DNA of 64,000 nucleotides, taken from positions 1 through 64,000 of the forward strand of contig NZ_JBHLWI010000029.1 of NCBI RefSeq assembly GCF_042432905.1, in the 5' to 3' direction. The position numbers and the translations under genes are program-made. The DNA comes from Fontibacter flavus (GTDB lineage: Bacteria; Bacteroidota; Bacteroidia; Cytophagales; Cyclobacteriaceae). The notes under the pieces were generated by a model that did no database searches, was not told the origin of the DNA, and worked only from the letters and a program-made list of their open reading frames with translations. Shown one piece after another: positions 27,308 through 35,953 of the stretch; position 1 is the stretch's first letter, and each line of letters begins with the position of its first letter.

Positions 27308-28438
27308 ATGATTTTGATTATGATTAAAGTTAAATATATCGCCTTAATTCTCCTTGCTGCATGGATGAGTAATTCATGCAAGCAAGAAGAAGTGGATGAA
27401 AAAGTTCAACTTCCCACAAATTTACAGGTAGAGGTTTCCCAAACAGACAGAGGTCTGGTGACGGTGTTTTTTTCGGCTCAAAATGCCAACTTCTTTCGAG
27501 TTGGTTTTGGAACGGATGGAAAGATTCCGGAATTGGTTCAAGGCAATCAGGCCAGTTACACCTATAGGCAAGCTGGCCGGTTTACCATAACCGTACAGGC
27601 CCATGTGACGGAAAATGATTTTATCAAAGAGGAAAGGGAAGTGACGATTTCAGAGGCTGTTTTCGGATTGAAAATTCCTGAGTCCGGATTTGAAAGCCCT
27701 ATGGCTTACGAAGGGTATAACCTGGTTTGGAATGATGAATTTGAAGGAAATGATCTTAGTCAGGATTGGGTTCATGAACTTGGAGATGGTTGCCCAAATC
27801 TTTGCGGTTGGGGAAATAATGAGCTTCAATGGTATAGGAGGGAAAACGTCAAGGTAGAAAATGGATACCTGATAATTCAGGCGAAACAGGAAAGTGCCGG
27901 AGGTAAGAATTATACATCTTCCAGGATCAAAACGCAAGGTAGACAATCTTTTAAATTCGGAAGAGTGGATATTAGGGCAGCACTACCAAAAGGACAGGGA
28001 ATTTGGCCTGCCCTTTGGATGCTTGGCGACAATATAGATCAGGTAGGATGGCCAAGGTGCGGTGAAATAGACATCATGGAAATGGTGGGCGGTAATGCCA
28101 ATGGTAGAGACAATACAGTTCATGGAACAGTCCATTGGGATAATAATGGGACTTATGCCAACTTTGGAGGTTCAGTGACCTTGAATCAAGGGATTTTCAA
28201 TGATAATTTCCATGTATTCTCGATTATTTGGGATGATGAAAAAATTGTATGGCTATTGGACAATACACCATACCATGAAATTGATATCAGGCCTGCCAGT
28301 CTAAATGAATTCAGAGAATCTTTCTTCTTTTTATTCAACGTGGCAGTTGGCGGAAATTGGCCAGGAAACCCTGATGGAACCACTTCTTTTCCACAACAGA
28401 TGGTGGTGGATTATGTCAGGGTATTTCAGAAAAATTAG
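27308..28438 (+). CDS. GH16-family endo-beta-glucanase (laminarinase-like), lipoprotein
   Basis: A 376-residue lipoprotein (ILLAAWMSNSC lipobox) with a PKD/Ig-like N-terminal domain (~residues 35-115) and a GH16 catalytic domain (~135-376). The catalytic motif is GEIDIMEMVG (nucleophile E253, acid/base E258). WPALWMLGD precedes it and NVAVGGNWPGNPDG follows, both typical of beta-1,3-glucanases. The likely substrate is laminarin or a mixed-linkage glucan at the cell surface. The start may be 27308 or the ATG at 27320. It is the last gene of the locus, before a strong terminator. Confidence 0.92.
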   Translation: MILIMIKVKYIALILLAAWMSNSCKQEEVDEKVQLPTNLQVEVSQTDRGLVTVFFSAQNANFFRVGFGTDGKIPELVQGNQASYTYRQAGRFTITVQAHVTENDFIKEEREVTISEAVFGLKIPESGFESPMAYEGYNLVWNDEFEGNDLSQDWVHELGDGCPNLCGWGNNELQWYRRENVKVENGYLIIQAKQESAGGKNYTSSRIKTQGRQSFKFGRVDIRAALPKGQGIWPALWMLGDNIDQVGWPRCGEIDIMEMVGGNANGRDNTVHGTVHWDNNGTYANFGGSVTLNQGIFNDNFHVFSIIWDDEKIVWLLDNTPYHEIDIRPASLNEFRESFFFLFNVAVGGNWPGNPDGTTSFPQQMVVDYVRVFQKN

Positions 28439-28500
28439 CCTATTGACCTGGATTATTTATGAAGCGTTTTAATTGAAATATGAGCTGAATGAATAAATGC

Positions 28501-28532
28501 AAAGAGGCCGATTGGTAACAATCGGCCTCTTT
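28501..28532. terminator. Strong bidirectional terminator
   Basis: AAAGAGGCCGATTG (28501-28514) and CAATCGGCCTCTTT (28519-28532) form a perfect 14-bp stem with a 4-base loop. T-rich DNA follows on the plus side. It separates the convergent GH16 gene and the luciferase-like gene. Confidence 0.9.
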
Positions 28533-28559
28533 ATTTTTGGTAGATTCAAACAACGTCCC

Positions 28560-29564
28560 CTACACCATTTCTTTGCTCAAACTTTTCATGACATCGGCGG
28601 TCAATTCAAAAGATTTGAGTCTTGCATCATGGTCATAAATATTGGTTGTGATCATTACCTCATCAATTCCAGTTATTTGGATTAGGTGCTCTAAACCTGC
28701 TTTTACAGTTGTTTTTGTGCCAACATAGGTAACTGCCATCATATTTTGAATGGCAGCGGCTTCTTGTTCTGTCCAGATTTGGCTCATGTCTTCCACGGGA
28801 GGCATCAAAGGATATGATTTCCCCCTGATAATACCCAAAGCCATCTGGTAAAAGGAAGTCGCCAGAAAATGGGCTTCTTCTTCTGTATCTGCTGCAATGA
28901 CATTGACACAGGCCATGACATAAGGTTTCTTGAGTTTTTCGGAAGCTTTGAAATTGGCCTTATAATGGCGAACAGCCTGAAGAAAATAGGTGGGTGCAAA
29001 ATGGCTGGCAAATACGTATGGCAGCCTTTCCTGTGCAGCCAAAACAGCGCTGCTCATGCTTGAACCCAAAAGGTAGATGGGAACACCCAGCCCTTCAGCA
29101 GGAAATGCCCTTACTGAAGCATTTGCATTATCTGATGAAAAATAGGTTTGAAGCGATTTGAGGTCAGCGGGAAAATCATTGACTGTTTCTACACGTCCTC
29201 TTCTTAGGGCTGCTGCAGTTTTTTGATCAGTTCCTGGTGCACGGCCGAGACCTAAGTCTATTCTTCCGGGATAAAGCGTTTCTAAAGTACCGATCTGTTC
29301 TGCCACCATCAGGGGACTATGGTTGGGCAGCATAATTCCTCCTGATCCAACCCTGATTTTTTTAGTACCCTGTGCGATATGTCCCATCAAGATTGTCGGA
29401 GCAGAGCTTCCCACGTTGGGCATATTATGATGTTCTGCTAGCCAAAAACGGGAATACCCCCATTGTTCAGCATGTTGGGCCAAGTCAAGGCTTCGCTTGT
29501 ATGCATCAGCAGCATCTGCATTTTTTTTGATGATGGCTAAGTCAAGTATGGAAAAAGGAATCAT
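28560..29564 (-). CDS. LLM-class flavin-dependent oxidoreductase (luciferase-like)
   Basis: A 334-residue TIM-barrel flavoenzyme. Landmarks are the family opening MIPFSILDLA, WGYSRFWLAEHHNMP, IRVGSGGIMLPNHSPL, GRIDLGLGRAPGTDQ and PIYLLGSSMSSAVLAA. Members use reduced FMN (or F420) to oxidise an organic substrate; this subgroup often has an unknown one. I prefer the ATG at 29564, where family members usually begin. The frame extends to 29675 with 37 unconserved residues. Confidence 0.88.
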   Translation of the reverse strand: MIPFSILDLAIIKKNADAADAYKRSLDLAQHAEQWGYSRFWLAEHHNMPNVGSSAPTILMGHIAQGTKKIRVGSGGIMLPNHSPLMVAEQIGTLETLYPGRIDLGLGRAPGTDQKTAAALRRGRVETVNDFPADLKSLQTYFSSDNANASVRAFPAEGLGVPIYLLGSSMSSAVLAAQERLPYVFASHFAPTYFLQAVRHYKANFKASEKLKKPYVMACVNVIAADTEEEAHFLATSFYQMALGIIRGKSYPLMPPVEDMSQIWTEQEAAAIQNMMAVTYVGTKTTVKAGLEHLIQITGIDEVMITTNIYDHDARLKSFELTADVMKSLSKEMV

Positions 29565-30074
29565 AAACTGGTCTCGAGGATTTTGAACGATACTTAAAAT
29601 TAACCGTTCATTTCTCCAAATCGTTCCAAATTCTAATTCGAAGGGCACGGCATTTTGAACATTTGATGCCATCAAATGCTAAGCAAAAAGTTGACTCTTT
29701 TTCTTAATCCAAGTCGATTTGCCTGATTTGTATTTTAAAAAAGCGACCTTATATGTATCAGCTTTTTTTATTAATGTCTTGGTGAATCTCTCGTACAAGG
29801 AAAGAGGTATTTTGGAAGAAGCATTATCATTCCGTCAGGTGCATAAAAAGTTTAAATTGACCGAAGAAAGTCAAATTGCCAAAAAAATATATTTTATTAT
29901 ATATATACGGAACTTTGCCAGTAACGAAACAAAAACCAAGATTAACTTAAATCCGATATTTATTAATTTTAGATACTAATAGATATTGATTCGAAACAAC
30001 CCATTATCCTAAGAATTGAAGCTACTGGCAGAGAAGTGTATACCCAAATTTTTTATCTATTTAAGATATATTCC
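29565..30074. other. Intergenic region, no supported gene
   Basis: About 510 AT-rich bases lie between the luciferase-like and serine-hydrolase genes, both on the minus strand. A very AT-rich run (29889-29910) suggests promoter or melting-prone DNA. An 86-codon plus-strand frame (29719-29979) has no family features or signal peptide and reads like translated AT-rich DNA. No RNA gene is recognised. Confidence 0.5.
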
Positions 30075-31097
30075 TCAGATTTTGTTCAGCATCTTGATTA
30101 AGGTTTGAAATACTAATTGTGGTTGTCCAGCAAGATTTACGGTGCCTGTTACAAAGGCATTTTTTTCAGGGATGAAAAATGCTACCGAACCAACCGAGCC
30201 ACAATGGCCAATTAAGGGGGGGATCTTTTTGAAAGGAGAGAAGAACCAGGGTATATAGAATTGTTGGATACCTATTCCATATTTGAAGGGAAAGAAAATC
30301 CTGTTCCAAATCTGAAGGGAAGCCAGTTTTTCTTTTGGATAGAATGCACCTTCAAAATAAGCCTTTAAGAACAACATCAAATCTCCTGAGGTACTAATAA
30401 TCTCATGTCTGGTGCTTTCCGCATATTTTTCTATGCTCAAAACTCCATATTTGCTAATGATAGGTACATATTCTTGCGTATCGATCTTGTGCAAAAAAGC
30501 TGTTTGAAGCATTCCTAATTCTTGGAAAACGGCTTCTCCCAACTCGTCTATTTGCTTTCCTGTTTTTGCAAGTAAAATTTCATCCAACAACCTATAGTTT
30601 AACTCTCCATAATGTGCTTTACCTTTGGTTCCAGGTGGGAATTTTGCTTTTATTAATTTAGCAGCCTGGATGACTTTTTCCATGGGCCAGGACTGATCAT
30701 TTCCCTTTAAAAACAGATCCATGGCCCTGCTGCCATCGGGCATTTTATCTACAAGGTAACAAGGCAAGCCTGAGCTTTGCGATAAAAGATGTTTTAAAGT
30801 TATTGATTTGGAGTAATCTGTACCTTTCCAGGTATGGAGACCTTCCCAGTAATTTTCTGGTAGCAGATTACATAGCAGGTCATCAAGATGCAATTTTTCT
30901 TCCCGAACCAAACGCAAAATTAGTACAGCTGTGACTAATTTATTGATGCTGGCAACATAAAACCTGGATTTTTCATTAAGGTTACCAAAACTGAAATTAT
31001 GGATTTCATTGTTGAGGCTTAACTGAAAAGTAGCACCTAGAACATGCTTATTGCGTCTAAGGTTCTGGATTATTTTATCCAATTGGTCTGTTTTCAT
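30075..31097 (-). CDS. Serine hydrolase of the beta-lactamase/PBP4* family
   Basis: A 340-residue protein. The active-site serine lies in YVASINKLVT (S-x-x-K). The second motif is HYGELNYRLL, where the usual Y-x-N reads Y-G-E, and the third is HCGSVG (H-x-G replacing KTG). No signal peptide is apparent. Relatives include D-aminopeptidases, esterases and beta-lactamase-like peptidases; the E substitution in motif 2 argues for an unusual substrate. It is a single gene. Confidence 0.82.
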   Translation of the reverse strand: MKTDQLDKIIQNLRRNKHVLGATFQLSLNNEIHNFSFGNLNEKSRFYVASINKLVTAVLILRLVREEKLHLDDLLCNLLPENYWEGLHTWKGTDYSKSITLKHLLSQSSGLPCYLVDKMPDGSRAMDLFLKGNDQSWPMEKVIQAAKLIKAKFPPGTKGKAHYGELNYRLLDEILLAKTGKQIDELGEAVFQELGMLQTAFLHKIDTQEYVPIISKYGVLSIEKYAESTRHEIISTSGDLMLFLKAYFEGAFYPKEKLASLQIWNRIFFPFKYGIGIQQFYIPWFFSPFKKIPPLIGHCGSVGSVAFFIPEKNAFVTGTVNLAGQPQLVFQTLIKMLNKI

Positions 31098-31225
31098 CTT
31101 GCTTGTTGAGCTGTAAAATATATCTCTTTTATTGATGAATTGATGAATATATTTACAATTGTTAATGAAACCTGTAAAATTATTTTTTCAGTTTATCTTA
31201 ATTTGAATTCGGTAGGAAGCCTTAT

Positions 31226-32572
31226 CTATACTAATTGCCTGGCTGCTATCTGTACAGGATCCCACACATTTGAAAAAGGAGGAGCATAGGCTAAATCCAT
31301 CATGGTGAGATCTTGTGCAGTCTGCTTAGCTGATATTGCCGCAACAATGGTGTCAATACGCTTGGCAGAACCTTTTTTGCCGATTATTTGAGCTCCAATT
31401 ATCTGTAAATTGTCTTTTCTGGCGAGAAGCTTTACTTTTATTTTGCCTGCACCTGGATAATAACCTGCATAATTGGATGAATTGATTGTGGCTACTTTGT
31501 AAGCTAAACCCATGCTTTTTGCTTCCAATTCCTTTAAACCAGTTCTGGCTATTTCCAGTTCGTTGAATCTGGTAATAGCTGTGCCCAAAACGCCAGGGAA
31601 AGTTGAGTTTTCACCTGCCATATTGCTACCTGCGATAAGACCATGTTTGTTTGCAATGGTTCCCAATGCTATAAACATGGGTTTTTCCTTAAGAATGTGA
31701 TAAGAAGAAGCACAATCTCCTGCTGCCCAAATATTGCTGATGGAAGTCTCCATTTTATCATTGACCAGAACCGCACCTGTGTCGCAAAGTTTTATTCCGG
31801 CTTCTTCGGCAATTTTGGTGTTTGGCTTTACGCCCATTCCAAGGATGACAAGGTCTGCCGGGATATGTTTTTTATCTGTTTTTACAGCTTGTAATTGATG
31901 GTTTTCATCAGTTTCAATGGCGGTCAAACTTTCCTCCAGCATCAAGTGGATACCTGCTTTTCGCATGCTTTGACATATATCTTCAGACATATCCTGATCC
32001 AGGGTCTTCATGACATATGCAGATCGGTCAATTACCGTGACTTCAAGTCCTTTTTCAAGCAATGCTTCAGCCATTTCCACTCCGATGTAACCACCTCCAA
32101 CAATTACAGCTTTTTTAGGTTTATGTTTTTCCATGAATTGCCAAACTTCAATTCCACTTTGCAGGGTGGAGAGGCAGAATACCCCTTGAGTGTTGATTTT
32201 GGGAATGGCGGGTTTGTTGGGCGAAGCACCTGTGGCAATCAGAAGTTTATCATACGATTCCCAAAAGGCTTCATCTTTTTCAAGATCTTTCACCAAAACT
32301 TTCTGTTTGTCGGGATCAATCTGGATCACTTCATGAAGTGTCTTGGCCTGAATATTATAGTCATTTATAAATGTTTCTGGACTCCTGGCAATCAGTTTTT
32401 CAGGTCTGTCCACCTGTCCTGCAATCAAATAGGGCATTCCACAGGCAGAGTAAGAAGTATGTGGGCTTTTTTCAAAAACCGTAATTTCCCAGTTTTTATG
32501 TGTCCTTCGGATTTTGGAAGCAGCGCCCATACCGGCTGCATCACCTCCAATTATCACTATCTTTTTGCTCAT
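31226..32572 (-). CDS. CoA-disulfide reductase/NADH oxidase-like flavoprotein
   Basis: A 448-residue two-dinucleotide-binding flavoprotein starting MSKKIVIIGGDAAGMGAA (FAD site). SYSACGMPYLIAG carries the single redox Cys typical of CoADR, NADH oxidase and persulfide reductases. AVIVGGGYIGVEMAE is the NAD(P)H site and IWAAGDCASS is the second FAD contact. It may reduce CoA-disulfide, polysulfide or oxygen. The start at 32572 is the conserved family start; an upstream frame to 32803 adds 77 unrelated residues overlapping the next gene. No rhodanese tail is fused. It lies downstream of a GreA-like gene. Confidence 0.9.
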   Translation of the reverse strand: MSKKIVIIGGDAAGMGAASKIRRTHKNWEITVFEKSPHTSYSACGMPYLIAGQVDRPEKLIARSPETFINDYNIQAKTLHEVIQIDPDKQKVLVKDLEKDEAFWESYDKLLIATGASPNKPAIPKINTQGVFCLSTLQSGIEVWQFMEKHKPKKAVIVGGGYIGVEMAEALLEKGLEVTVIDRSAYVMKTLDQDMSEDICQSMRKAGIHLMLEESLTAIETDENHQLQAVKTDKKHIPADLVILGMGVKPNTKIAEEAGIKLCDTGAVLVNDKMETSISNIWAAGDCASSYHILKEKPMFIALGTIANKHGLIAGSNMAGENSTFPGVLGTAITRFNELEIARTGLKELEAKSMGLAYKVATINSSNYAGYYPGAGKIKVKLLARKDNLQIIGAQIIGKKGSAKRIDTIVAAISAKQTAQDLTMMDLAYAPPFSNVWDPVQIAARQLV

Positions 32573-32641
32573 GGAATTTATGGGTAAAATGAAATCACTA
32601 TCAAGATAGAAAAATCCTGTAAATGGATTGCCATCAAATTT

Positions 32642-32676
32642 GTCCTTCCCCAGTTTATTTTGTGGTAGGGAAGGAC
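32642..32676 (-). terminator. Hairpin between the GreA-like and CoADR-like genes
   Basis: GTCCTTCCC (32642-32650) pairs with GGGAAGGAC (32668-32676) across a 17-base loop, 18 bases after the GreA-like stop. No strong T-run follows, so it may attenuate rather than end transcription. Confidence 0.5.
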
Positions 32677-32693
32677 ATTGACTTGTTGGTAGT

Positions 32694-33083
32694 TTAGGCT
32701 TTTTCCTGGATAGGCTGCTCAACTTTTTCAATAACAAATTTACGGACACCCGCTGGAAGTTCCCATTCGAATTCTTTTCCCTCCTGGAAACCAATAAGTG
32801 CAACTCCCAAAGGAGAAAGAATCGAGACTTTTTTCTCCTTTAGATTGGCTTCGGAAGGCAGGGTTAAAGTGAAACAAAGACGGTTTCCACTTCTGATATC
32901 CTTTACTTCAAAATAGGAATTGAGTTGAATGATGTTGTGATTGATTAGTGGGTCATCGACAATTTTAGCCCTGCGCAATTCTGTTTGCAAGGTTCCCATT
33001 TCCTTTGTTCTCTGGCTTGGATGATAGTTTTCGATAAGCGTTTTAATGATTTGGTAATCGGAGTTTTTTAATACAGGTATCAT
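32694..33083 (-). CDS. GreA/GreB C-terminal-domain protein (Rnk-like)
   Basis: A 129-residue protein. An N-terminal helical part (LKNSDYQIIKTLIENYHPSQ) leads to the GreA/GreB FKBP-like C-terminal domain (YFEVKDIRSGNRLCFTLTLP, ILSPLGVALIGFQEGKEFEWELPAGVRKF). The long GreA coiled coil is missing, so it resembles Rnk, which binds RNA polymerase without stimulating transcript cleavage. The role is probably transcriptional or nucleotide-stress regulation. Confidence 0.82.
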   Translation of the reverse strand: MIPVLKNSDYQIIKTLIENYHPSQRTKEMGTLQTELRRAKIVDDPLINHNIIQLNSYFEVKDIRSGNRLCFTLTLPSEANLKEKKVSILSPLGVALIGFQEGKEFEWELPAGVRKFVIEKVEQPIQEKA

Positions 33084-33522
33084 AATGAATATTTTTTTGG
33101 ATATAAAGAAGATATGAGTAAGGGACGATGAGTCCCATATTGAATAAATAATGGAATGGTCAGGTGTTTCCCCCTGCTTGGATATTCAGAAAAAGAATAG
33201 CAGGGGATTACTTTACAAAGGCTTTATTCTGTGTTGTACAAAGGCATAGCAAGGCAATCCCAAAAGGGTTTGCATAAAAATTAATTGCTATGGATTTTTG
33301 GTACATGTGCCTTTATCAATTATTGTTTCAAGATAATCATTGTCTGAATGATTTCCAATTGTAGGTTTAACTTGAATCAATGATATAAGGTTCCCTTCAA
33401 CTGTTAGTGACTATATGCTTCATGAAAGATGACAAAATCAGACTGATTCAAAGCTAAATTTATTTACGATATATTTGTCGGAAATAAAAAATGTTTTACA
33501 TTTGTGTCATAAAGTTAATGAG
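33084..33522. other. Intergenic region with two hairpins and the rrf2 promoter
   Basis: About 440 bases lie between the divergent GreA-like and rrf2 genes. Two perfect hairpins occur: GGGAC/GTCCC (33122-33136) and CCCCTGCT/AGCAGGGG (33171-33178 with 33199-33206). Their role is unknown; they could be leader structures of the minus-strand gene. An operator-like palindrome sits near the rrf2 start (33467-33480). No coding sequence is seen. Confidence 0.5.
33467..33480 (+). promoter_or_regulatory. GATA-N4-TGTC operator-like palindrome before rrf2
   Basis: CGATATATTTGTCG is a 14-bp imperfect inverted repeat. The same pattern recurs at 33979, 46382, 59504, 63368 and 63456. It lies 42 bases before the rrf2 start, consistent with autoregulation. 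Confidence 0.55.
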
Positions 33523-33960
33523 ATGTTTTCCAAAGCCTGTGAACACGGAATCAAAGCAATGATCTACATTGCTACCCAATCATTGAATGGTGAGCGGGTG
33601 AAGATGGGGGATATTACTGAGAATATTGATTCTCCTGAGGCATTTACGGCAAAAGTATTGGGAGAGTTGGTGAAGCATGGAATTGTAGAATCTTTAAAAG
33701 GTCCTTATGGAGGATTCTATATCCAACCTGAAAAAATGAAAACCATTAAGGTTTCGGAAATAGTGGCTGCTATAGATGGAGATGCAATATTTAATGGTTG
33801 TGGCTTAGGATTGAGCGAATGTAGTCATACCCAACCTTGTCCCATGCATCATAAATTCGTCAAAGTTAGGGATGGTTTAAAGCAAATGTTGGAAACGACC
33901 ACCATTCTGGACCTGGCTATGGGACTGAAGTCCGGTCAGACCATGCTGGTAAGGATTTAA
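33523..33960 (+). CDS. Rrf2-family Fe-S transcriptional regulator (NsrR-like)
   Basis: A 145-residue winged-helix repressor. The N-terminal HTH region (MFSKACEHGIKAMIYIATQS, then KVLGELVKHGIVES and PYGGFYI) is typical of Rrf2 proteins. Cys residues in GCGLGLSECSHTQPCPMHH (C-x6-C-x5-C) could ligate a [2Fe-2S] or [4Fe-4S] cluster, as in NsrR and IscR. It lies next to ric, so NO sensing is the likely role. I chose ATG 33523; an upstream TTG at 33475 would place the operator inside the gene. Confidence 0.88.
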   Translation: MFSKACEHGIKAMIYIATQSLNGERVKMGDITENIDSPEAFTAKVLGELVKHGIVESLKGPYGGFYIQPEKMKTIKVSEIVAAIDGDAIFNGCGLGLSECSHTQPCPMHHKFVKVRDGLKQMLETTTILDLAMGLKSGQTMLVRI

Positions 33961-33978
33961 AAAATTTGCTTTTATTTC

Positions 33979-33992
33979 CGATAAAAATGTCG
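33979..33992 (+). promoter_or_regulatory. GATA-N4-TGTC palindrome between rrf2 and ric
   Basis: CGATAAAAATGTCG is flanked by TTATTT and AAATAA, extending the inverted repeat to about 28 bp. It lies about 150 bases before the ric start. It is the best-formed copy of the motif shared with norC and rrf2. Confidence 0.6.
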
Positions 33993-34143
33993 AAAATAAG
34001 AAACGATTGGAGGGCACTTAAAAGGGAGATATGTCCTTGGTGTCGTTTCCGGTGCTCTTAAAAGGAGAAATCAAATCAATTAATCAATAACTCAAACCAA
34101 GATAAGGTATCAAATGCATAAATCATAATAAAAAAACAGAAAT

Positions 34144-34887
34144 ATGAACATTTCAGAAAAGAGTATCATCGGAGAATTGGTAAGCCAAAATTATAAAGCT
34201 GCTTCAGTATTTAAGTCGTATGGCGTAGATTTCTGCTGTAATGGCAACAGAACGATAGGGGAGGCCTGCAAAGCGAAAGGCATATCTTCCGAGAACATGC
34301 TTAACCAATTAAGCAGTGTACTAAAGGAGAAGGATAGTGCTTTGCCAGCATTTGATGCATGGCCAATGGATTTATTGGTAGATTACATTGAGAAAAAGCA
34401 CCATAGATATGTGGATGCCAAGATTACTGAAATTAAACCTTTTCTCCACAAGGTGGTCAAGGTACATGGAGGTGAACATCCTGAATTGGTAGAAATAGAA
34501 AAATTATTTCTCGAATCAGCAGGTGATTTGACTGCACATATGAAGAAGGAAGAATTGATTTTATTTCCATTTATCAAAAAAATGGTAGTTGCGAAAATTG
34601 CAGGAGATCAGCCTAATCAACCTCATTTCGGTACAGTAGAAAATCCTGTAGCGATGATGAAGGAAGAGCATAACCAAGAAGGTGAAAGATTTAGAAAAAT
34701 CGCCGAGCTCTCCAATAATTATACAGTTCCAGCTGATGCGTGCAACACTTATATGGTAACCTTTGGGATGCTTAAGGAATTTGAAGAAGATTTGCACATG
34801 CATATCCATTTGGAAAACAATATTTTATTTCCTCAGGCCATTGCCTTGGAAAAAGAACTCAGATATGGAGAAGCATTTGCCAATTAA
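34144..34887 (+). CDS. ric: Iron-sulfur cluster repair di-iron protein (Ric/ScdA/YtfE)
   Basis: A 247-residue protein. The N-terminal ScdA_N domain has SYGVDFCCNG (paired Cys 31-32) and GEAC. The hemerythrin-like C-terminal part supplies His/Glu iron ligands (KKHHRY, HGGEHPEL, HMKKEE, EEHNQEG, HMHIHLENNILFP). Ric proteins rebuild Fe-S clusters damaged by NO or peroxide. The gene follows the NsrR-like regulator and overlaps the next hemerythrin gene by 23 bases. Confidence 0.93.
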   Translation: MNISEKSIIGELVSQNYKAASVFKSYGVDFCCNGNRTIGEACKAKGISSENMLNQLSSVLKEKDSALPAFDAWPMDLLVDYIEKKHHRYVDAKITEIKPFLHKVVKVHGGEHPELVEIEKLFLESAGDLTAHMKKEELILFPFIKKMVVAKIAGDQPNQPHFGTVENPVAMMKEEHNQEGERFRKIAELSNNYTVPADACNTYMVTFGMLKEFEEDLHMHIHLENNILFPQAIALEKELRYGEAFAN

Positions 34888-35332
34888 AAGACATAAAAGT
34901 TTACGCCCATTGAGCAGGGACCATCATTTTGGTCTCCTGCTTTGTTGGAAAATCCGTCAGGGTTTTAAAAATGAGGTGGATGTACAGCGTATCAAATCCT
35001 ATACGGATTGGTACTGGGAACATCACCTCAGTCAACATTTTGAAGAAGAGGAAAGAGTAATTTTTCCAATTTTGGGCAGTGAAAATGACAAGGTCAAAAA
35101 AGCACTTGCTGAACACAGGAGGTTAAAAAGGCTTTTTGAAGATTTTTTAGAACCTGTCAAATCTTTAAGTCTGATTGAGGAAGAGCTGGAGCAGCATATC
35201 CGCTTTGAAGAAAGGGTATTGTTCAATGAAATACAATCAATGGCTACTCAGATGCAATTGGAAGTTCTCGAAGAACATATCCATCAACATTCCTATTGCG
35301 AAAACTGGGAAGATAAGTTTTGGGAAAAATAA
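34865..35332 (+). CDS. Hemerythrin-like domain protein
   Basis: A 155-residue all-helical protein with His/Glu positions of hemerythrin domains: LSRDHHFGLLLCWK, WYWEHHLSQHFEEEERVIFP, LAEHRRLKRL and LEQHIRFEERVLF. A di-iron site probably binds O2 or NO. The ATG at 34865 gives a 23-base overlap with ric, implying coupled translation; a longer frame from 34763 lies wholly inside ric. It probably supports Ric in NO defence. Confidence 0.85.
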   Translation: MEKHLPIKRHKSLRPLSRDHHFGLLLCWKIRQGFKNEVDVQRIKSYTDWYWEHHLSQHFEEEERVIFPILGSENDKVKKALAEHRRLKRLFEDFLEPVKSLSLIEEELEQHIRFEERVLFNEIQSMATQMQLEVLEEHIHQHSYCENWEDKFWEK

Positions 35333-35444
35333 TGATTCCTCCATTAAGAATTGGGGTTTGAAGTACCAGGAGGAATTCAGGTTAAAGCTGTCCAAGACCG
35401 GAATTTGGTCTTGGGCAGCTTATTTGATTTTTTAAGCCTAAAAC

Positions 35445-35720
35445 TCAATCGAATAATTTACTGAGTTTGCTAAAACCTTCTTTGAAGGAATCTCCGGCTG
35501 AAGCAAAAATATGCTTGGCATCTTCCCATTTATCTTCAGCAGCATGTGAAAGTTCATCATATTTTGCCTGCAGTTCAGCTTTTTTGGCTTTTAGTTCTGC
35601 CAGTTTTTCCATGTATTCTGCCTTGGCTTCCGCTTTGGAGCTGTCAAACCTGGCTTCGAGGACTTCAATTTGATCTTTCATTTCCTCAATTTGTCTTTTG
35701 GCTTTTTCTTTCAGGCTCAT
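35445..35720 (-). CDS. Small coiled-coil protein
   Basis: A 91-residue, highly charged Lys/Glu/Ala-rich protein. A continuous heptad pattern (EKAKRQIEEMKDQIEVLEAR to ELQAKYDELSHAAEDKWED) predicts one long coiled coil. The tail (FASAGDSFKEGFSKLSKLF) is amphipathic and resembles apolipoprotein/stress-type helices. No family is assigned. The start at 35720 is preferred over an upstream frame to 35756. It is a single gene. Confidence 0.65.
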   Translation of the reverse strand: MSLKEKAKRQIEEMKDQIEVLEARFDSSKAEAKAEYMEKLAELKAKKAELQAKYDELSHAAEDKWEDAKHIFASAGDSFKEGFSKLSKLFD

Positions 35721-35902
35721 AAGTTTCAGGATTAATGTTGTATCTAAAAATAACAAAAATTCAGTGCATTTGCACTCTCATCAATTGAAAATTAAGATTA
35801 AAAATACAGGGTAATTTTCAGTGTCTTTTTTCTTTTCAAATTTCCTCTGATAAGATAGATTTGAATGTTTTTCAGATTATGCCAATAAAATATACTAAAA
35901 AA

Positions 35903-35928
35903 AAAAGCCCAGTATTTACCGGGCTTTT
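35903..35928. terminator. Bidirectional terminator before the MBL-rhodanese stop
   Basis: AAAAGCCC (35903-35910) pairs with GGGCTTTT (35921-35928), flanked by A and T runs. It ends the MBL-rhodanese gene on the minus strand. Confidence 0.8.
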
Positions 35929-35953
35929 TAATCTTGAGTATGATCATTTATTT

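Noticed and set aside
29719..29979. 86-codon plus-strand frame in the intergenic region
   Set aside because: It has no signal peptide, domain or ribosome site, and its composition reflects AT-rich DNA.
31895..32587. 230-codon plus-strand frame opposite the CoADR-like gene
   Set aside because: It is an antisense shadow of a conserved flavoprotein; Phe/His-rich content is typical of such shadows.
33429..33441. TGACAAAATCA as an Fnr-type box before rrf2
   Set aside because: The spacer is five bases rather than six, so it does not fit TGA-N6-TCA.
34100..34115. GATAAGGTATC before ric as a seventh GATA-type operator
   Set aside because: The spacer is three bases rather than four, so it was not counted with the motif set.
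34763..34864. Upstream extension of the hemerythrin gene inside ric
   Set aside because: The added residues have no conservation and lie wholly within ric; the domain begins naturally at 34865.
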